A DNA stretch of 64,000 bases from Miscanthus floridulus (taxonomy: Eukaryota; Streptophyta; Magnoliopsida; Poales; Poaceae): assembly GCF_019320115.1 (NCBI RefSeq), contig NC_089594.1, forward strand, positions 21,350,055-21,414,054. Reading direction: 5' to 3'. Under the pieces are notes generated by a model. The model saw nothing but the letters and a program-made list of their open reading frames with translations. It did not search any database and was not told the DNA's origin. This document shows positions 33,313 through 45,134 of this stretch, one piece after another. The position numbers and the translations under genes are program-made. Each line of letters starts with the position of its first letter. Positions within the stretch are counted from its first letter, which is position 1.

Positions 33313-34689
33313 CTAGACAAACTTAACTTGGTTCTTCAACAACTTAGTTATGGACTTTGATACTTTAGAGAAATCTAGAATAAATCGACGGTAATACCCC
33401 GCCAATCCCAGAAAACTCCGAACTTGATGAACTGTGGTTGGCGGTTTCCAATCAAGCACATCCTTCACTTTGCTTGGATCAACTGCAATGCCTTCAGCTG
33501 ACAAGACATGTCCAAGAAATTGTACTTCCTTAAGCCAAAAATCACACTTGTTGAACTTGGCATACAGTGAATGTTCTCTCAGGCGGGTCAGAACAATTTT
33601 GAGATGTTCCGCATGTTCTTCCTTATTCTTGGAATATACTAGGATGTCATCAATAAACACCACTACAAACTTGTCTAGCTCAGGCATGAATACTGAATTC
33701 ATCAGATACATGAAATGAGCTGGAGCATTTGTCAAACCAAAAGACATTACCAAATATTCATATAATCCATATCTTGTGGTAAATGTCGTTTTGAGAATAT
33801 CTTCAGGCTTTATCTTGATTTGGTGATATCCTGACCTCAAATCTATCTTGGAGAAAACATTGGCACCGGCCAGTTGATCAAAAAGCAAATCTATCCGAGG
33901 TAAGGGATACTTATTCTTGATGGTCACTTCATTCAACGGATGATAGTCAACACATAACCTCAGGGTCTCATCTTTCTTTTTCACAAAAATTGCCGGACAT
34001 CCCCAAGGTGATGAACTAGGTTGGATAAACCCCTTCTCAATCAATTCTTGTAACTGAGTCTTCAACTCGGCCAATTCCTTAGGTGGCATCCTATAAGCTC
34101 TCTGAGAAATCGGAGCTATTCCAGGTTGCAATTCTACGTTAAACTGGACATCCCTATCAGGTGGTAGAGCGGGTAAATCTTCAGGAAACACATCTGGAAA
34201 TTCACACACTACTAGGATATCTCTAATCTCTTTGACAGCAGTTGCACAAATCTTGCCCACTGATCTTCTTAAGGTTGGAAGTTGGATGAGAAGTTGAGAA
34301 TTACTATCTAGCAAACTCACCCTTATAGTTCTATTCAAAGCATCTATAATAGCCTTATGCTGATACATCCAATTCATTCCCAAGATTACATCTATATCCT
34401 GATCCTTAAGGATAATCATGGTAGTGGGAAAAATATGCCCACCCAGGTTTACGGGTACCTGGTATACCATTTCCTTAGTACACAGACGTCCCCCGGGCGA
34501 CTGTATAAAGAAATTTTCCTTTGTTGCCCCAATTAAAATTTCATACTTCACCACAAATGTTCTATTGATGAATGAATGCGATGCGCCAGAATCAAAAAGT
34601 ATAACTGCAGGGTGATTAGCAACAGGAAACATACCCATCATCACTGGCTCCCCTTCCAGAATTTCCCTAGCGTGAATATAAAACACCTG
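33313..34689 (-). pseudogene. Chromovirus protease and reverse transcriptase
   Basis: The frame begins after the zinc knuckle with the retropepsin, whose active site reads [11 protein letters not shown] linker and the reverse transcriptase follow: [44 protein letters not shown] and the polymerase site [12 protein letters not shown], then [13 protein letters not shown] and [12 protein letters not shown]. This 458-codon stretch is intact up to TAG 33313-33315, which may replace a Trp codon. Confidence 0.95.
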
Positions 34690-35814
34690 TCCTGTCTTCC
34701 TCTCATCTTTGCCTTTCTGAGCATTCTGATTGTTATTCTTATTCTGTGCTTGACCCTGTGGTTGATTGACAGGGGCCTTCTGATAATTGGGATTAGACTG
34801 CCTTGGATACGGACATTCTCTCGTGAAATGACCAGGCTTGCCACAATTGAAACAGGGATACTTATGACCCTGGGGTGTTGAAACAGAAACCCCAGAAGCA
34901 TTTGTCGGTTGTGGATTCTGATAAGTTGTAGCAGGGCGGCCATTTGCTTACTGACCGGCTTGAAACTGCAGCGAACGATAAGGAGGACGATTATGATTTA
35001 CTGGATGATAAATCACCCTCTGCCTCTTTTGATTTCCCCCAAAAGATCCACATGGCATACTCTTTTTCTTCTTGAGCTCCTTATGCTGCCGATACTTTGC
35101 CTCTGAAGCAATTGCAATATTCACTGCCTCATGATAAGTGACATTGGTACAAGTTGTCATCATAGTCTGCAATTTAGTATTCAGACCTCTCATGAACCAT
35201 TTCTTTTTCTTAACATCTATGTTGACATGTTCAGATGCATACTGCGACAGATGATTAAATCTTCCCACATACTGCATAACCGTCTGATCCCCTTGCTTCA
35301 AAGCAAGGAATTCATCCAGCTTCATAGCCATAACTCCCTCCAGGATATAATGGGCTCTGAAAGCAGTACGAAACTCTGTCCATGTTAATGGAACACCTGC
35401 GAGTTGCATGGCCATAAGATTTGCATACTAAGCACCGGCTGGACCCCTAAGTTGCTGGGCAGCAAAGACTGGTTTCTGAAACTCCGTGCATGGGATAAGA
35501 TCAAATTTCTGCTCCATGGTTCGGAGCCAATCGTCAGCCTCCAATGGTTCATCTACCTTGGTGAACACCGGTGGCCTTGTGTCTGTAAAGTCAACATATG
35601 TAGCCTCCTGCATGTTATGATGGCGACCACGGTTTCCTTGCATCTGATTCTGATTACTTTGAGCTATCTCATGAAGCAAACGAGAATTTTCAACCGTCAC
35701 ATTGACAAGTGCGGCTATGGCATCAGCCAGGTTTGTTGGAACTAGTGGCGGATCTGGCATACCGTTCTCATCTTGTGAAGTACCAGGAATATACGAACCC
35801 CTCATACGACGCAT
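34690..35814 (-). pseudogene. Chromovirus gag (capsid and zinc knuckle)
   Basis: From the ATG at 35814 the protein has an N-terminal region, the capsid (WLRTMEQKFDLIPCTEFQK, then FRTAFRAHYILEGVMAMKLD and EFLALKQGDQTVMQYVGRF) and a CCHC zinc knuckle, [14 protein letters not shown], at 34813-34854. The capsid packages RNA in virus-like particles. In-frame TAG 35428-35430 lies where related gags have a conserved Trp-Trp pair, and TAA lies at 34948-34950. Frame and homology are unbroken across both. Gag runs into protease without a frame change. Confidence 0.9.
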
Positions 35815-35991
35815 CTGCTCATAACAAACTAAACTTTACTCACAAGTCTTTATTGAATTGCATAAAAGCTTACTCCAGACACATTACATAGAGTTTACTA
35901 ATATAAACACAAACCCGCATGTACCTAAACAAGACTACTTAATTTAACTAGAACTAACTATTATACAACTCTACTCCTTTTCACGATTACA

Positions 35992-36564
35992 TCAAACTTC
36001 AGGCTCGGTATCCATTCCGGAAATATTACCGCCTTCATTACCACTTTCATCGATCATTACTAATTCTTCAGGATCTTCTTCTTCTTCTTCTTCTTTCGAT
36101 TCACTACCATCGGCAAGGATAACACCTAGGTCCATTGCATCAGCTTGTGGTTCATGATTTGGATCTAGGAGATTGCTTAGCCTATGAACTTCCTCATGCA
36201 GATAAGTATTATGTTCTTCTAAATCTTCTACATAGAATTCTAGCTCATGAGTTCTAGCTCTAGCTACATTTTCCCTATGCCAAGCTTCATTCCTTCCTTC
36301 CACTATACGAACTAACATACATTCGCAGTTCTTGTGCCCAGTGGTGAGACGCCTCAATTGATCCTGTAGTTCTCCTACCTAGATAGCATCCATAGCCCTA
36401 TCTCTAGTAGCTTGTGCTAACTCCACAGAAATCCTCTGTATCTCTGCCTGCGGATCAGGCCTAGAGCTACTACTGCTAGCACCATCATTCCTAGGGGCAA
36501 GTTGGTGACGAGGAACTCCTTTGGGTCCAGTGGACTTACGGGGCGTCATCTTGGTATGAGCCAT
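35992..36564 (-). pseudogene. Extra ORF upstream of gag with histone-H3-tail-like N-terminus
   Basis: The first ATG after the primer site (36562-36564) opens a 190-codon frame with one internal TAG at 36379-36381. Residues 1-15 read MAHTKMTPRKSTGPK, followed by GVPRHQLAPR, close to the histone H3 tail. Then come a Ser-rich linker, a helical, probably coiled-coil segment (HELEFYVEDLEEHNTYLHEE) and an acidic end with a run of seven Glu before DPEELVMIDESG. It stops at 35992-35994, 177 nt of apparently non-coding sequence before the gag ATG. It has no resemblance to capsid or zinc-knuckle domains. Function unknown. An N-terminal extension of gag made by splicing or readthrough is possible, since it lies in the gag frame. 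Confidence 0.75.
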
Positions 36565-36951
36565 ACTATAGGGATCAAGATTAATCCAAATAAGACAATC
36601 TGACAACGGTCTCAAAAGCAGCTAGGGTGGATTATACAACTCAACCCATACACACTACCCACCCAGACTCAGAGACGAAGGAAGTAACAAGTGAATTAAT
36701 TATGATACATGAATCGTTCTTATGAACAAAAACATCAAAGCTTATAATGCACATAAACAACATTTTTTTATATAGGGCATAGTAAGATTACTACTCCACC
36801 ACACAAAACATTTTTAATCAAATAAGGAATGGTGAGAAAGAAATAAGATAAGTCAGAAGCAATTTGGACCAAATTAACCAGTTAAATTTAGTCATCCCAA
36901 ATCATTTTTGAAGTTTTTGTAAAACAATACAACAAAAACTTTGTAATGATC

Positions 36952-36963
36952 GCTCTGATACCA
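36952..36963 (-). other. Primer-binding site, initiator tRNA-Met
   Basis: The minus strand reads TGGTATCAGAGC three bases after the 5' LTR end, complementary to the 3' end of plant initiator tRNA-Met. Confidence 0.9.
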
Positions 36964-36966
36964 TTC

Positions 36967-39900
36967 TGTGGCAGAACCTCCTAAATTATAGGGCCTATCA
37001 CTGCCCAACGACCTTTGACATCTATGCATATGTTCCTGGTAACTTAAGAAGACTGTCGGGTGTCCTCGAGGAACCCCGAATCATCCACGATTTCCGAGCA
37101 GGATCACATTACAGAGTCATTGCAGTATTACAACAGTTTATTCAAATAGATACACTAGAGTAAAAACAACGAAAGTCTTACAATAACATAGTTTACAAAA
37201 TAGTAGTTTCAAACCTCACAACTAAGTTCGATGATTATTACAAAACAAAATAGTGGAGTGGCATTATAATATAATACAAAACACACAATGAAACTGCCCT
37301 ACCCACGGGCCACACATTTACTTCTCATCATCAGATCTAACAATAGTCGTGCAGCACGATCCAAAATAGATCTGCTTATGAGGCTCACCTGCAACAAGGG
37401 TCAACGAACCCTGAGTATAAAAGTACTCAACAAGACTTAACCGAAATAAGAATTAATAGAGCGCAGGAATGCAGGCTCATGGATTCAAGGTATGGCTTTA
37501 GCAATAATCAAAGTTCTTTTGCATAAAAGCTCTTTTAACAAAATTCTTTACTTCAACATATAAAACTTCATAAGATCATATACAAAGCTGATACGATCCA
37601 TATTGAGATCATGAAACTTCATAACCACACCTTCACAAACCATCCTCAAGTTCCAGTTATTTATTACTACGATGATGAACAGTGAGTTGAGTCTCCATAA
37701 CCGAGGAGCAATGACGATTCGAACCGATTAAAACCCAGCTGGGGATTCCAGACCACACGACATATGCAGGTCCCCGACCTACATATATCAACCTGCCCTC
37801 GGATCCTCTAAAACAAAAATGGGTCCACGCCACCCGAGAATACAGTACTCCACCAATCCAGCCCATTGCCACGTGGGTACACGCTATTCCCGCCATCTCT
37901 CCACTCCCAGTGCACGAGTAGCCATTCTCATAATAGAATAGCCAAGTTAAGGCTTACCAGAGTATGTGGTTAGTACTACAAAGTCTCACCTCATGCAATT
38001 CAACAACGGTACATGCCTTTATCGACACAGGCAGAATGAACCCGCTCACAAGACCTCCACGTCTTATGGCTCTCACACACCGAGTCCACCCGGTCTAGAT
38101 TTATTACTCCACATTCCCATATCACATAATAACATAAGTAACCAAAGTTCCATTAAAAACTTACAGGTGACAGGTAATCACCCGACTTTCATCGTTCTAA
38201 GCATAGCTAAGCAAAACTAGGCATATACGAATTAAGACTAGTAACAGGGTAGATATGGAAAAACAAGGTTGGTAATGCACCAATTAGGTTTTCACTTGAC
38301 TCCTAATCACTCAATGCAGTAAATAGAAGCAAAAGCGAAATCAATTTGTAAAACACAAGGTAGGGTTGTATGCATCCGGGGCTTGCCTTCGTTGACGGAA
38401 AAATCTGGTTCCGGAGTCGCCATACAATTATCCAACCCGATCTCAACAGGCGGATTAACTTCTTCAACCACTTGATTAACTACCACGTGTTCACCTTCAT
38501 TCACTACACATAGTTAAATGCCATGTTTAACATGATGCGCAATACGAAACATGATGCCTGATGATGGATGCAAAATTAACAACTTGAATACAACTTTCCT
38601 TCGCGGTACAGTTACAAGTCAAACTAACTAAATCTTTTTCATAACACATACATCAATTGCCAAGAATCATTATCAACTAATGACCCAAGGACATCACTCA
38701 ATCAAAAATTCAAACAAAACCTAAATTACTAAAGGTCACTATTTGCTTTTATGAATTAATTAATTAATTAAGAATTATGAAATAAATCAACTTGATCCAA
38801 TTGACCTCAAAATTTTTGTAAATGTTCATCACATGATAAGTGAGTGGCAAAACAAATTTCATAAATTTTGGACAATTAAATAAGCCTAGAAAAATCATGG
38901 AAATCCATTTATTAATAAATTGAGCAATTTTTATCACATTCAAAAATTGCTTAAAAATAACATTTCATATTTTTTCTAAATAGTATTCATCACAGAGAGG
39001 TCACACAAAAATTTTCATAATTTTTGGAGCTCGAAATAAATCTACACAAAAATAACAAATTACATCACTATTCATTCAAATCTAAAAAACAGAAAAATCA
39101 TTATGAACTACGCAGTCGCTGACAACCCGACCCCACTCGTCATCGTCTTCCTCCGGCTTTGACTCCGGCGACACGTGCGCTGACCGGCGAAAACTCGCCG
39201 ACGGCGAGACCAACGGCGACGGCCAAAGCACCAAAACACTCCCCACACTACCCCGCATCAATTGATGGCACAAGCTTGAGCAATTACAGCGAGGCACGAG
39301 CTTGACGCCGGCTATGGTGGCCACGACGGCGCGGCTACGCTACACTGGCAAAATGACTGCAGTAACAGTTAAACCAACGGCCTAGGAAGACTCAGGAGCT
39401 CACCACGAACGCGCTGGAGTTGATGGCCAAACCGAAAGATCAACGGAGATACTAGTCGACGTGCCCAGCAACTCCGGCGACGCAAGCGACGGTGACGGTG
39501 GTTAACCGAAGACTGCAGTGGACAAAATGGTCAATCAACGAGGCAGCAAGAACCATGGCAACAAGGCGAAGCCGGAGCTATGCAAAGCAGGGACAGAGGC
39601 GCACCGGAGAGCCATGGCCACGGTGAAGCGCACTCAACGGAGATTTTGCCGGCTGTGAGGAAGAAACGCGACGAGCGATAGTTCCCGGCGAAATCAAGCC
39701 ACAAGGACTGGTTGGCTGGACGCGCAAGGAACTAGTGGAGCTGGGACATGCTTTGCTATGATGGCACAGGCGCTGGTTCGACGGCAAAAGCTCAACGGAG
39801 CTATGGCAACGGTGGTGGTGGTGAAAACAGAGGAAGAAGAAAAGAATGACGGCGACGGCGTCTCGGCCTTATAGAGCGGCTCAAAAGCTCAAGGAAGCCA

Positions 39901-40551
39901 CGACGGAGCCCTTTCCCATGCTAGCGCGATGTCAAAGACGGCCACGACGCGCCTGGAACGCCGAAGAAGATCACCGGCCATGTAGCTTAGGCGGTGAACA
40001 CTGTTCACAGTAATTACAGAATTGCCATTCATTTTCAAATTCAAATTACTCCCAAATTTGTATAACAACTCAAAAATCTCCAAAAATAAAAGTTGTTCAA
40101 AATTCAAAGTTCTACAACTTTGCTTTAAAACCAACCCCTAATTCGGTCTACATTTTGAAATGAACTTTTGAATTCAAATAGGGGACATTTAAGGAATTAC
40201 GCCTTTTCAAATTACTTCAAATTTTTCATAACAACTTTGAAAACTCCAAAAACAAACTTTGTATAACTTGACAAGATCTACACTTTTGCTTTTAAGCTCA
40301 ACCCCAAAATATGCTTAGATTTTGAAATGAGTTTTCAGGGTAGGATTTAAATATTAAAAATCAGGGTTTTCAGAATTTCAAATCAATACAAAGATTTCGA
40401 ACTTGATTCAAACAATACCAAGCAACACTTATAACATAAATGTAAACTTGTTTTAGTGAATGCATATCAAAGTTTGCAATATGACCAAATGCCTTGCAGT
40501 GCATATGATGACATGTCCTGTTTTAGTATTTAAAACACCCGGGGTGTTACA
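36967..40551 (-). repeat. 5' LTR of the chromovirus (right copy)
   Basis: 3585 bp, homologous along its length to 27565-31162. It lacks about 12 bp present near the left copy's start. Confidence 0.95.
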
Positions 40552-40574
40552 GGTAGGCTCAAAGACATGGTGGC

Positions 40575-41223
40575 GGCCCTCTGGTCTCTAGTGACTCCTC
40601 TCGAGTATGCTTGCCGTGATCCATCTCGACATGCGGAGAAGAGGCTGCAAGCATGTAAGAACGAGAACGAGGAAGTGGCGGAGCAGGTGACCTGAAGCAA
40701 ATGCCTCCCTCACCGTACCACTCTATCGTATTTATAACCATGATGGACACCTAGGCAGATGAAGCGATTGGAGGGAAGGCGGGGCGATGGTTGCCCATGC
40801 ACCGGCATGAACCAAGTAAGCCTTACACATTCCCATCTTTTCCATACCATTTCGATTTACGTGCCCATGTTCTGTGGCACATGACTGCTCGTGGGTGGGC
40901 ACCATTAAGCCACGATGTGACTAGCGAGACCAACCGCCCGTTGAATCCATGTGTAGAACAACCCATAGCAGAGGAGCGTCTCCACGCCTTGCCGCACGCA
41001 GGTCATGGAGGTGACCAACTACGACATTCGCTAAGGTGCCGTGGGGGCCCTGGCCGCCGCCCAGCTTCGGCGTGGGGGCCTGCATGGGCTGGAGCCGGGG
41101 TTCCTGCCACGGTCGTCCTTTCGCGATCGAGAGGACCTAATCGTCTACTTTCAGCCCGCGGCCACGGCTATCTCGGCTGTGATGGATGTACTGGACATCA
41201 TTCTTAATGCTCCCCACGAGTAG
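40575..41223 (+). pseudogene. Remnant of a Tat-type coiled-coil ORF, plus strand
   Basis: Encodes DMVAALWSLVTPLEYACRD, EKRLQACKNENEEVAEQVT and, from about 41040, VGALAAAQLRRGGLHGLEPG, LIVYFQPAATAISAVMDVLD, ending at 41223. The last part resembles the C-terminus of antisense ORFs in Tat-type elements. Stops interrupt it. It lies opposite in orientation to the similar remnant at 26830-27480, so two old elements or an inversion are involved. Confidence 0.4.
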
Positions 41224-41789
41224 TTGGATTGTAATCTACCTCTGCATCCTGAACAAAAATTGTTCATACTTCTACTATTTACTATGAGTTTGAACTTTGA
41301 ACATATCTATGTTTACTGTTGCCTAGAACGTTCCATTTGTGCACCTTTGACACGTATGACACGACCGTCATTATTTGGTGGTGGTAACATCTTCGTCGGA
41401 CCCATTCACCACTGTCGGCAGCTTTCACCGCCACCTGCAGACGGTGTGGATGGTAACACTTTCGTGTCAATTTCCAAGCCCGCGCGTGAGTCCCACGTGT
41501 ATCGTTTCTTTTTTTTAACAGTTGTTATTGTCATGCAACTCACATTCCTATTTTTATTCTATGCATTAATTAAGGAAAAGCAACAGGAAATCAAAAGCTG
41601 CAGAATACACTATATTTGAGGACAAATTTCAAATGCCAGAATACACCAAAGAGTGAATTATATTACTAGTCTCTTATTCAAAATTCGCATTCAAAAAACC
41701 CCATTTGAAAAAAATGGATTTCTTGTCAAAGCCTACAGTCCTCGCTATAATACAAAGCCCTAAGTTCCAATTCGTCTACAATATTGCCG
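41224..41789. other. Spacer with a block repeated at 46540-46690
   Basis: 41380-41490 shares AACATCTTCGTNGGACCCAT and TCAATTTCCAAGCCCGCG with 46566-46660, upstream of F-box copy 2. The rest is unrecognised. Confidence 0.6.
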
Positions 41790-42441
41790 CAGACGCTGCC
41801 TACGCACGAAAGATCGCCGCGCACCAGTGCTAGTGGCGGCAACGACAACATGCCCCATGTCGATTGGTAGATCACCTTGATGGCCAGGCGGTGGCATAGC
41901 ACACACCCGTTGTTGCTTAGCCACCTACTCGTTGGTCCGCCGCCGCCGCCCGTCGCTGCTGCCCGCTATTCTTCCTTGACCTAGTCCCATCTCATGTACT
42001 GCCTCATAGTGTCATTGTCGTCGACAGTGCCATTGTGCCTATAGAGCAATAGGGCAACCAGATAGGCCACCAGATTGTGCCCGCCATCGGTGGTGCTGGA
42101 GAGATTGTTGAGGCATCACCGTGGGCTGTGGTTTTCCATGAATAAGGTTTGTATCCTAGTGAAAAAGCAAGCCTCTAGGTTGTCGAGTTGGGTCAGGCTA
42201 GCAAGGAGGGCTCATAGTCAATGGGGTCATCCCACGTCATCCCGCATCTAAACCGAACCAGTGACAGACGCCGATCGATGGCGGGATTGCTGCAGATGCT
42301 GCGCATGGACGAGCAGGTCACCCATAGGCTGCGGAGGTCGTCCATGGGCCGCTCTGAGGTCATAGGGTGGTGGCTAGCGATGTAAATGGCCAGGTCAGTA
42401 GGAAGCGTCGTCAGCGACGTGAGGTGCAGCTTCGCCACCAT
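41790..42441 (-). pseudogene. F-box-like grass protein remnant
   Basis: From the ATG at 42441: LTTLPTDLAIYIASHHPMTS, then MDDLRSLWVTCSSMRSICSN and RLSLVRFRCGMTWDDPIDYE, stopping at 42193. The LP..L...IA pattern and CSSMR..C segment fit an F-box-like domain of a grass family I know only as conserved F-box-like proteins. Beyond the stop another frame continues with NLEACF-, ENHSPR- and GGHNLVAYLVALLLYRHNG-like text to about 42000, so at least one frameshift is present. The presumed promoter is displaced by the solo LTR at 42649. Confidence 0.6.
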
Positions 42442-42648
42442 GATTGCCGGTGTCGACGTCGCATGATTCGGAGCATGACGAGGCTAACCAAGGGCTCATG
42501 TGGCGGCATGATGGAGCTATGTCGTGTGGATGGCGGTGAGCCAAAGGGCTGGAGAGGCAGAGCGGAGCGATCGATGTACATTGATTGAGGAGGAGGCGGG
42601 GGAGGCGGCCGGGCGAGGGGCTAAATACCATCTTCGAAGTGGCGTGGG

Positions 42649-45134
42649 TGAAGGTCCTTGTGTGGTTTTGGTAATTGAGTGATAACCCTAGGTGGACTAA
42701 TTATGTTTATGTGAGATACACAGGTGATTAGTCCACAAGTACATGTGTGTGAGCAACATATGCCGTGAAAGTGAAAATGGCTTGGAGATGGAGATGTTGC
42801 AAAGCTCACACATGTGATGATGAAGGAGCTCATTGCAAATGAGACATGACATTGAGTCATGTGATCAAGGTGGAGAAGATCAAGACAAGACTTGGCTTGA
42901 TGGACCGGTTGCAAGCGTGAAGGACAAGTCAGAGGCTTTGGAGCGATGGACCGCGTGGCGGTGAAGCTTGAGCAAGACTTGGTGCTGATGGACGAAGGCA
43001 ACGGTGAAAAGCAAGTGAAGTCAAGATCGATGAACCAATATGATCACGTGGTGATATGAGGTGGATCATATCATTGTTGATCATGTTGGTGCATGTGTTG
43101 CATCGACATTGGAGGAGATGGAATGGAATGTGCAAGGCAAAGGTATAACCTAGGGCATTTCATTTCACCGGTCATAGGTGTGTAAAGAAGTTGATGACCG
43201 GGTTTAGGATAGATGGTCGTACTATCAAGAGGGTCAAACTTGTTTGCATATCGGTCATCTAGTGCCACTCGAGTGATCTAACTTTGCATCGTCACTAGGA
43301 TTGAGTGGCGTGGCAAGTTGAGTGGCTAATCCTTTGGAAAATGATTGTGAAAATGCTAACACACATACACATGATGGTGTACACTTGGTGGTGTTGGCAC
43401 ATTTACAAAGGAGATGAAGTTGGAGTTGATGTGGATCAACTCGGCGATGAAACGGAGGCGAGAAGGGTTAGAAACTCCACTGGCGGAGTGTCCGCCTGTA
43501 CAGTGAGGACAGTTCGACGGTGCCACCGGCGCCCTACAGAAAAGACAGGGTCCTACAGTGTGGACCGGACTCTGGTCATGCTGTGACTGGACGCTGGGTT
43601 GCAGCGTCCGGTCAGGGGTGGCAGGCAGCGTGCTGCGTCGGTCAATCGACCGGACGCTAGCTCTAGAAGTGACCGGACGCTGGCTATGTGCGTCCGGTCA
43701 GGGCTGACGTATGGTGTCGTAGGGAGAGCAGAAGTTGGAGAGTGACCGGACGCTGGTGCTGCGTCCGATCGTGATCGACCGGACGCGTTCGGTCGTGAAA
43801 TGTTGTTTCTAGAACCTTACTGGAAATGACCGAACACTGGAGGCTCAGTGTCCGGTCAGTTGAAGCTGTTGCATCCGATCGTCAGATGACTGTTGAGATC
43901 AGATGAACAGCGTTTGAAGGAGGGCACACGTGGCGAGTATCGCGTGACTGGACACTGAGGTCCAGCGTCCGGTCGATCGGACCGGAGCGTCAGGTCATCT
44001 CGACTTTTGCCTAGTGAAGGGGTAATGGCTCTATTGGTTCGTGGGGTTATAAATAGAAGCCTTGGTCGACCTTGGGCCGGCAGCTGAGCACACTAGAGCC
44101 TTGGTGGCTTGTGTGGTAGTGCTTGGGAGCCCTCCATCTCACATATACTTGATAGTGATCATCCGATTGTGTGAGAGAGCGATTCTAGTGTGATTGCATC
44201 GTGAGGTTGCATCGAGTGGCACTAGGTGATCGAGTTGCAAGCCAGTGGTGCTTGTTACTCTTGGAGGTTGCCACCTCCTAGACGGCTTGGTGGTGGTCTC
44301 CGTCGAAGCCCGCAAGTAGCTTGTGCGGTGCTCCAGAGAAGAGCTTTGTGAGGGGTATTGTGCTCGCCCCCACGGGAGCCACAAAGAGCAACTCTAGTTG
44401 AGCATGTCATTGAGCTACCCTCACTTTCGGGGTAGGTTCTTGTGGTGCCCGACGTGTGGGCTTGGCGGGTGATGCCAATTAGACGCTGAACCACCAAGTG
44501 AGCGGTCGACACAACAGGGACTAGCATGTTGGCAAACACGTGAACCTCGGGAGAAAAATCACCGTGTCAACCTTGTTCTTCCCGTTGGTTTGCATCCTTG
44601 TTACACAAGCTTGTAATTACTTTTGCATACATTGTGCTTGTGTAGTTGCTCTTGTACTTAGTTAGCTTGTGTAGCTTACTAGTTACCTTCTTGCTTGTGT
44701 AGCATAGAAGTAGCTCCCTTGCGTGGCTAATTTATTTTGTGTGACCTTGTTAGTCACATTGCTTAGTTTATATAGCTAAGTAATTGCGCTCTCTAATTTG
44801 GCATTGGTTGCCTTGTTATTGAGCATTGTTAGTGAGCATTAGGTGGCTTTGTGCTTTTGCTTACTAGCATGTGTAGGAACTCCCTTGTTGCTTAAAGTAC
44901 TAGTGGCATAGGTTTGTGTGACCTTGCTTCTAGAATTGGTTAGGTGAGCTCTAGCTAGCCTGGCACCTTTGTTGCTTAATTAGTATCTTTGGAAGGTGCT
45001 AGAGAACATAGATAGAGGGGTGTAGTCTTGGCTAGACCGATAGTTTTAATTCCACACTTGTTTCGGTTAGCCAACGTGATTTATTTTAGAAAGGACTATT
45101 CACCCCCCCTCTAGTCCGCCATCTCGACCTTACA
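42649..45134. mobile_element. Solo LTR, 2486 bp (copia SIRE/Maximus-like)
   Basis: Starts TGAAGGTCC, ends GACCTTACA, and is flanked by a perfect GTGGG duplication (42644-42648 and 45135-45139). No primer site follows the end and no internal region is present, so it is what remains after recombination between two LTRs. The end carries TATTCACCCCCCCTCTAG, which I know from SIRE/Maximus-type copia LTRs in grasses. Several GACCGGACGCT/AGCGTCCGGTC motifs lie in the middle. Confidence 0.8.
43560..44000. repeat. Cluster of inverted CCGGAC/GTCCGG motifs
   Basis: At least eight copies of GACCGGACGCT-like or GCGTCCGGTC-like decamers alternate in opposite orientations over 430 bp inside the solo LTR, often as small hairpin-forming pairs. 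Confidence 0.75.

Larger units (their letters stand above)
27565..40551 (-). mobile_element. Complete Ty3/gypsy chromovirus (Tekay/Del type), 12,987 bp
   Basis: The two ~3.6-kb LTRs run TG...CA and are flanked by a perfect GGTAG target duplication (27560-27564 and 40552-40556). On the minus strand the order is 5' LTR, initiator-Met primer site, a novel upstream ORF, gag, protease, reverse transcriptase, RNase H, integrase with C-terminal chromodomain, polypurine tract, 3' LTR. Integrase after RNase H is the gypsy order, and the chromodomain marks a chromovirus. Long LTRs and the Met primer fit Tekay. A hand count over the first ~540 aligned LTR bases gives about 22 substitutions (about 4%), almost all transitions. 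All coding parts stay in one reading frame with nonsense codons only. Confidence 0.95.
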
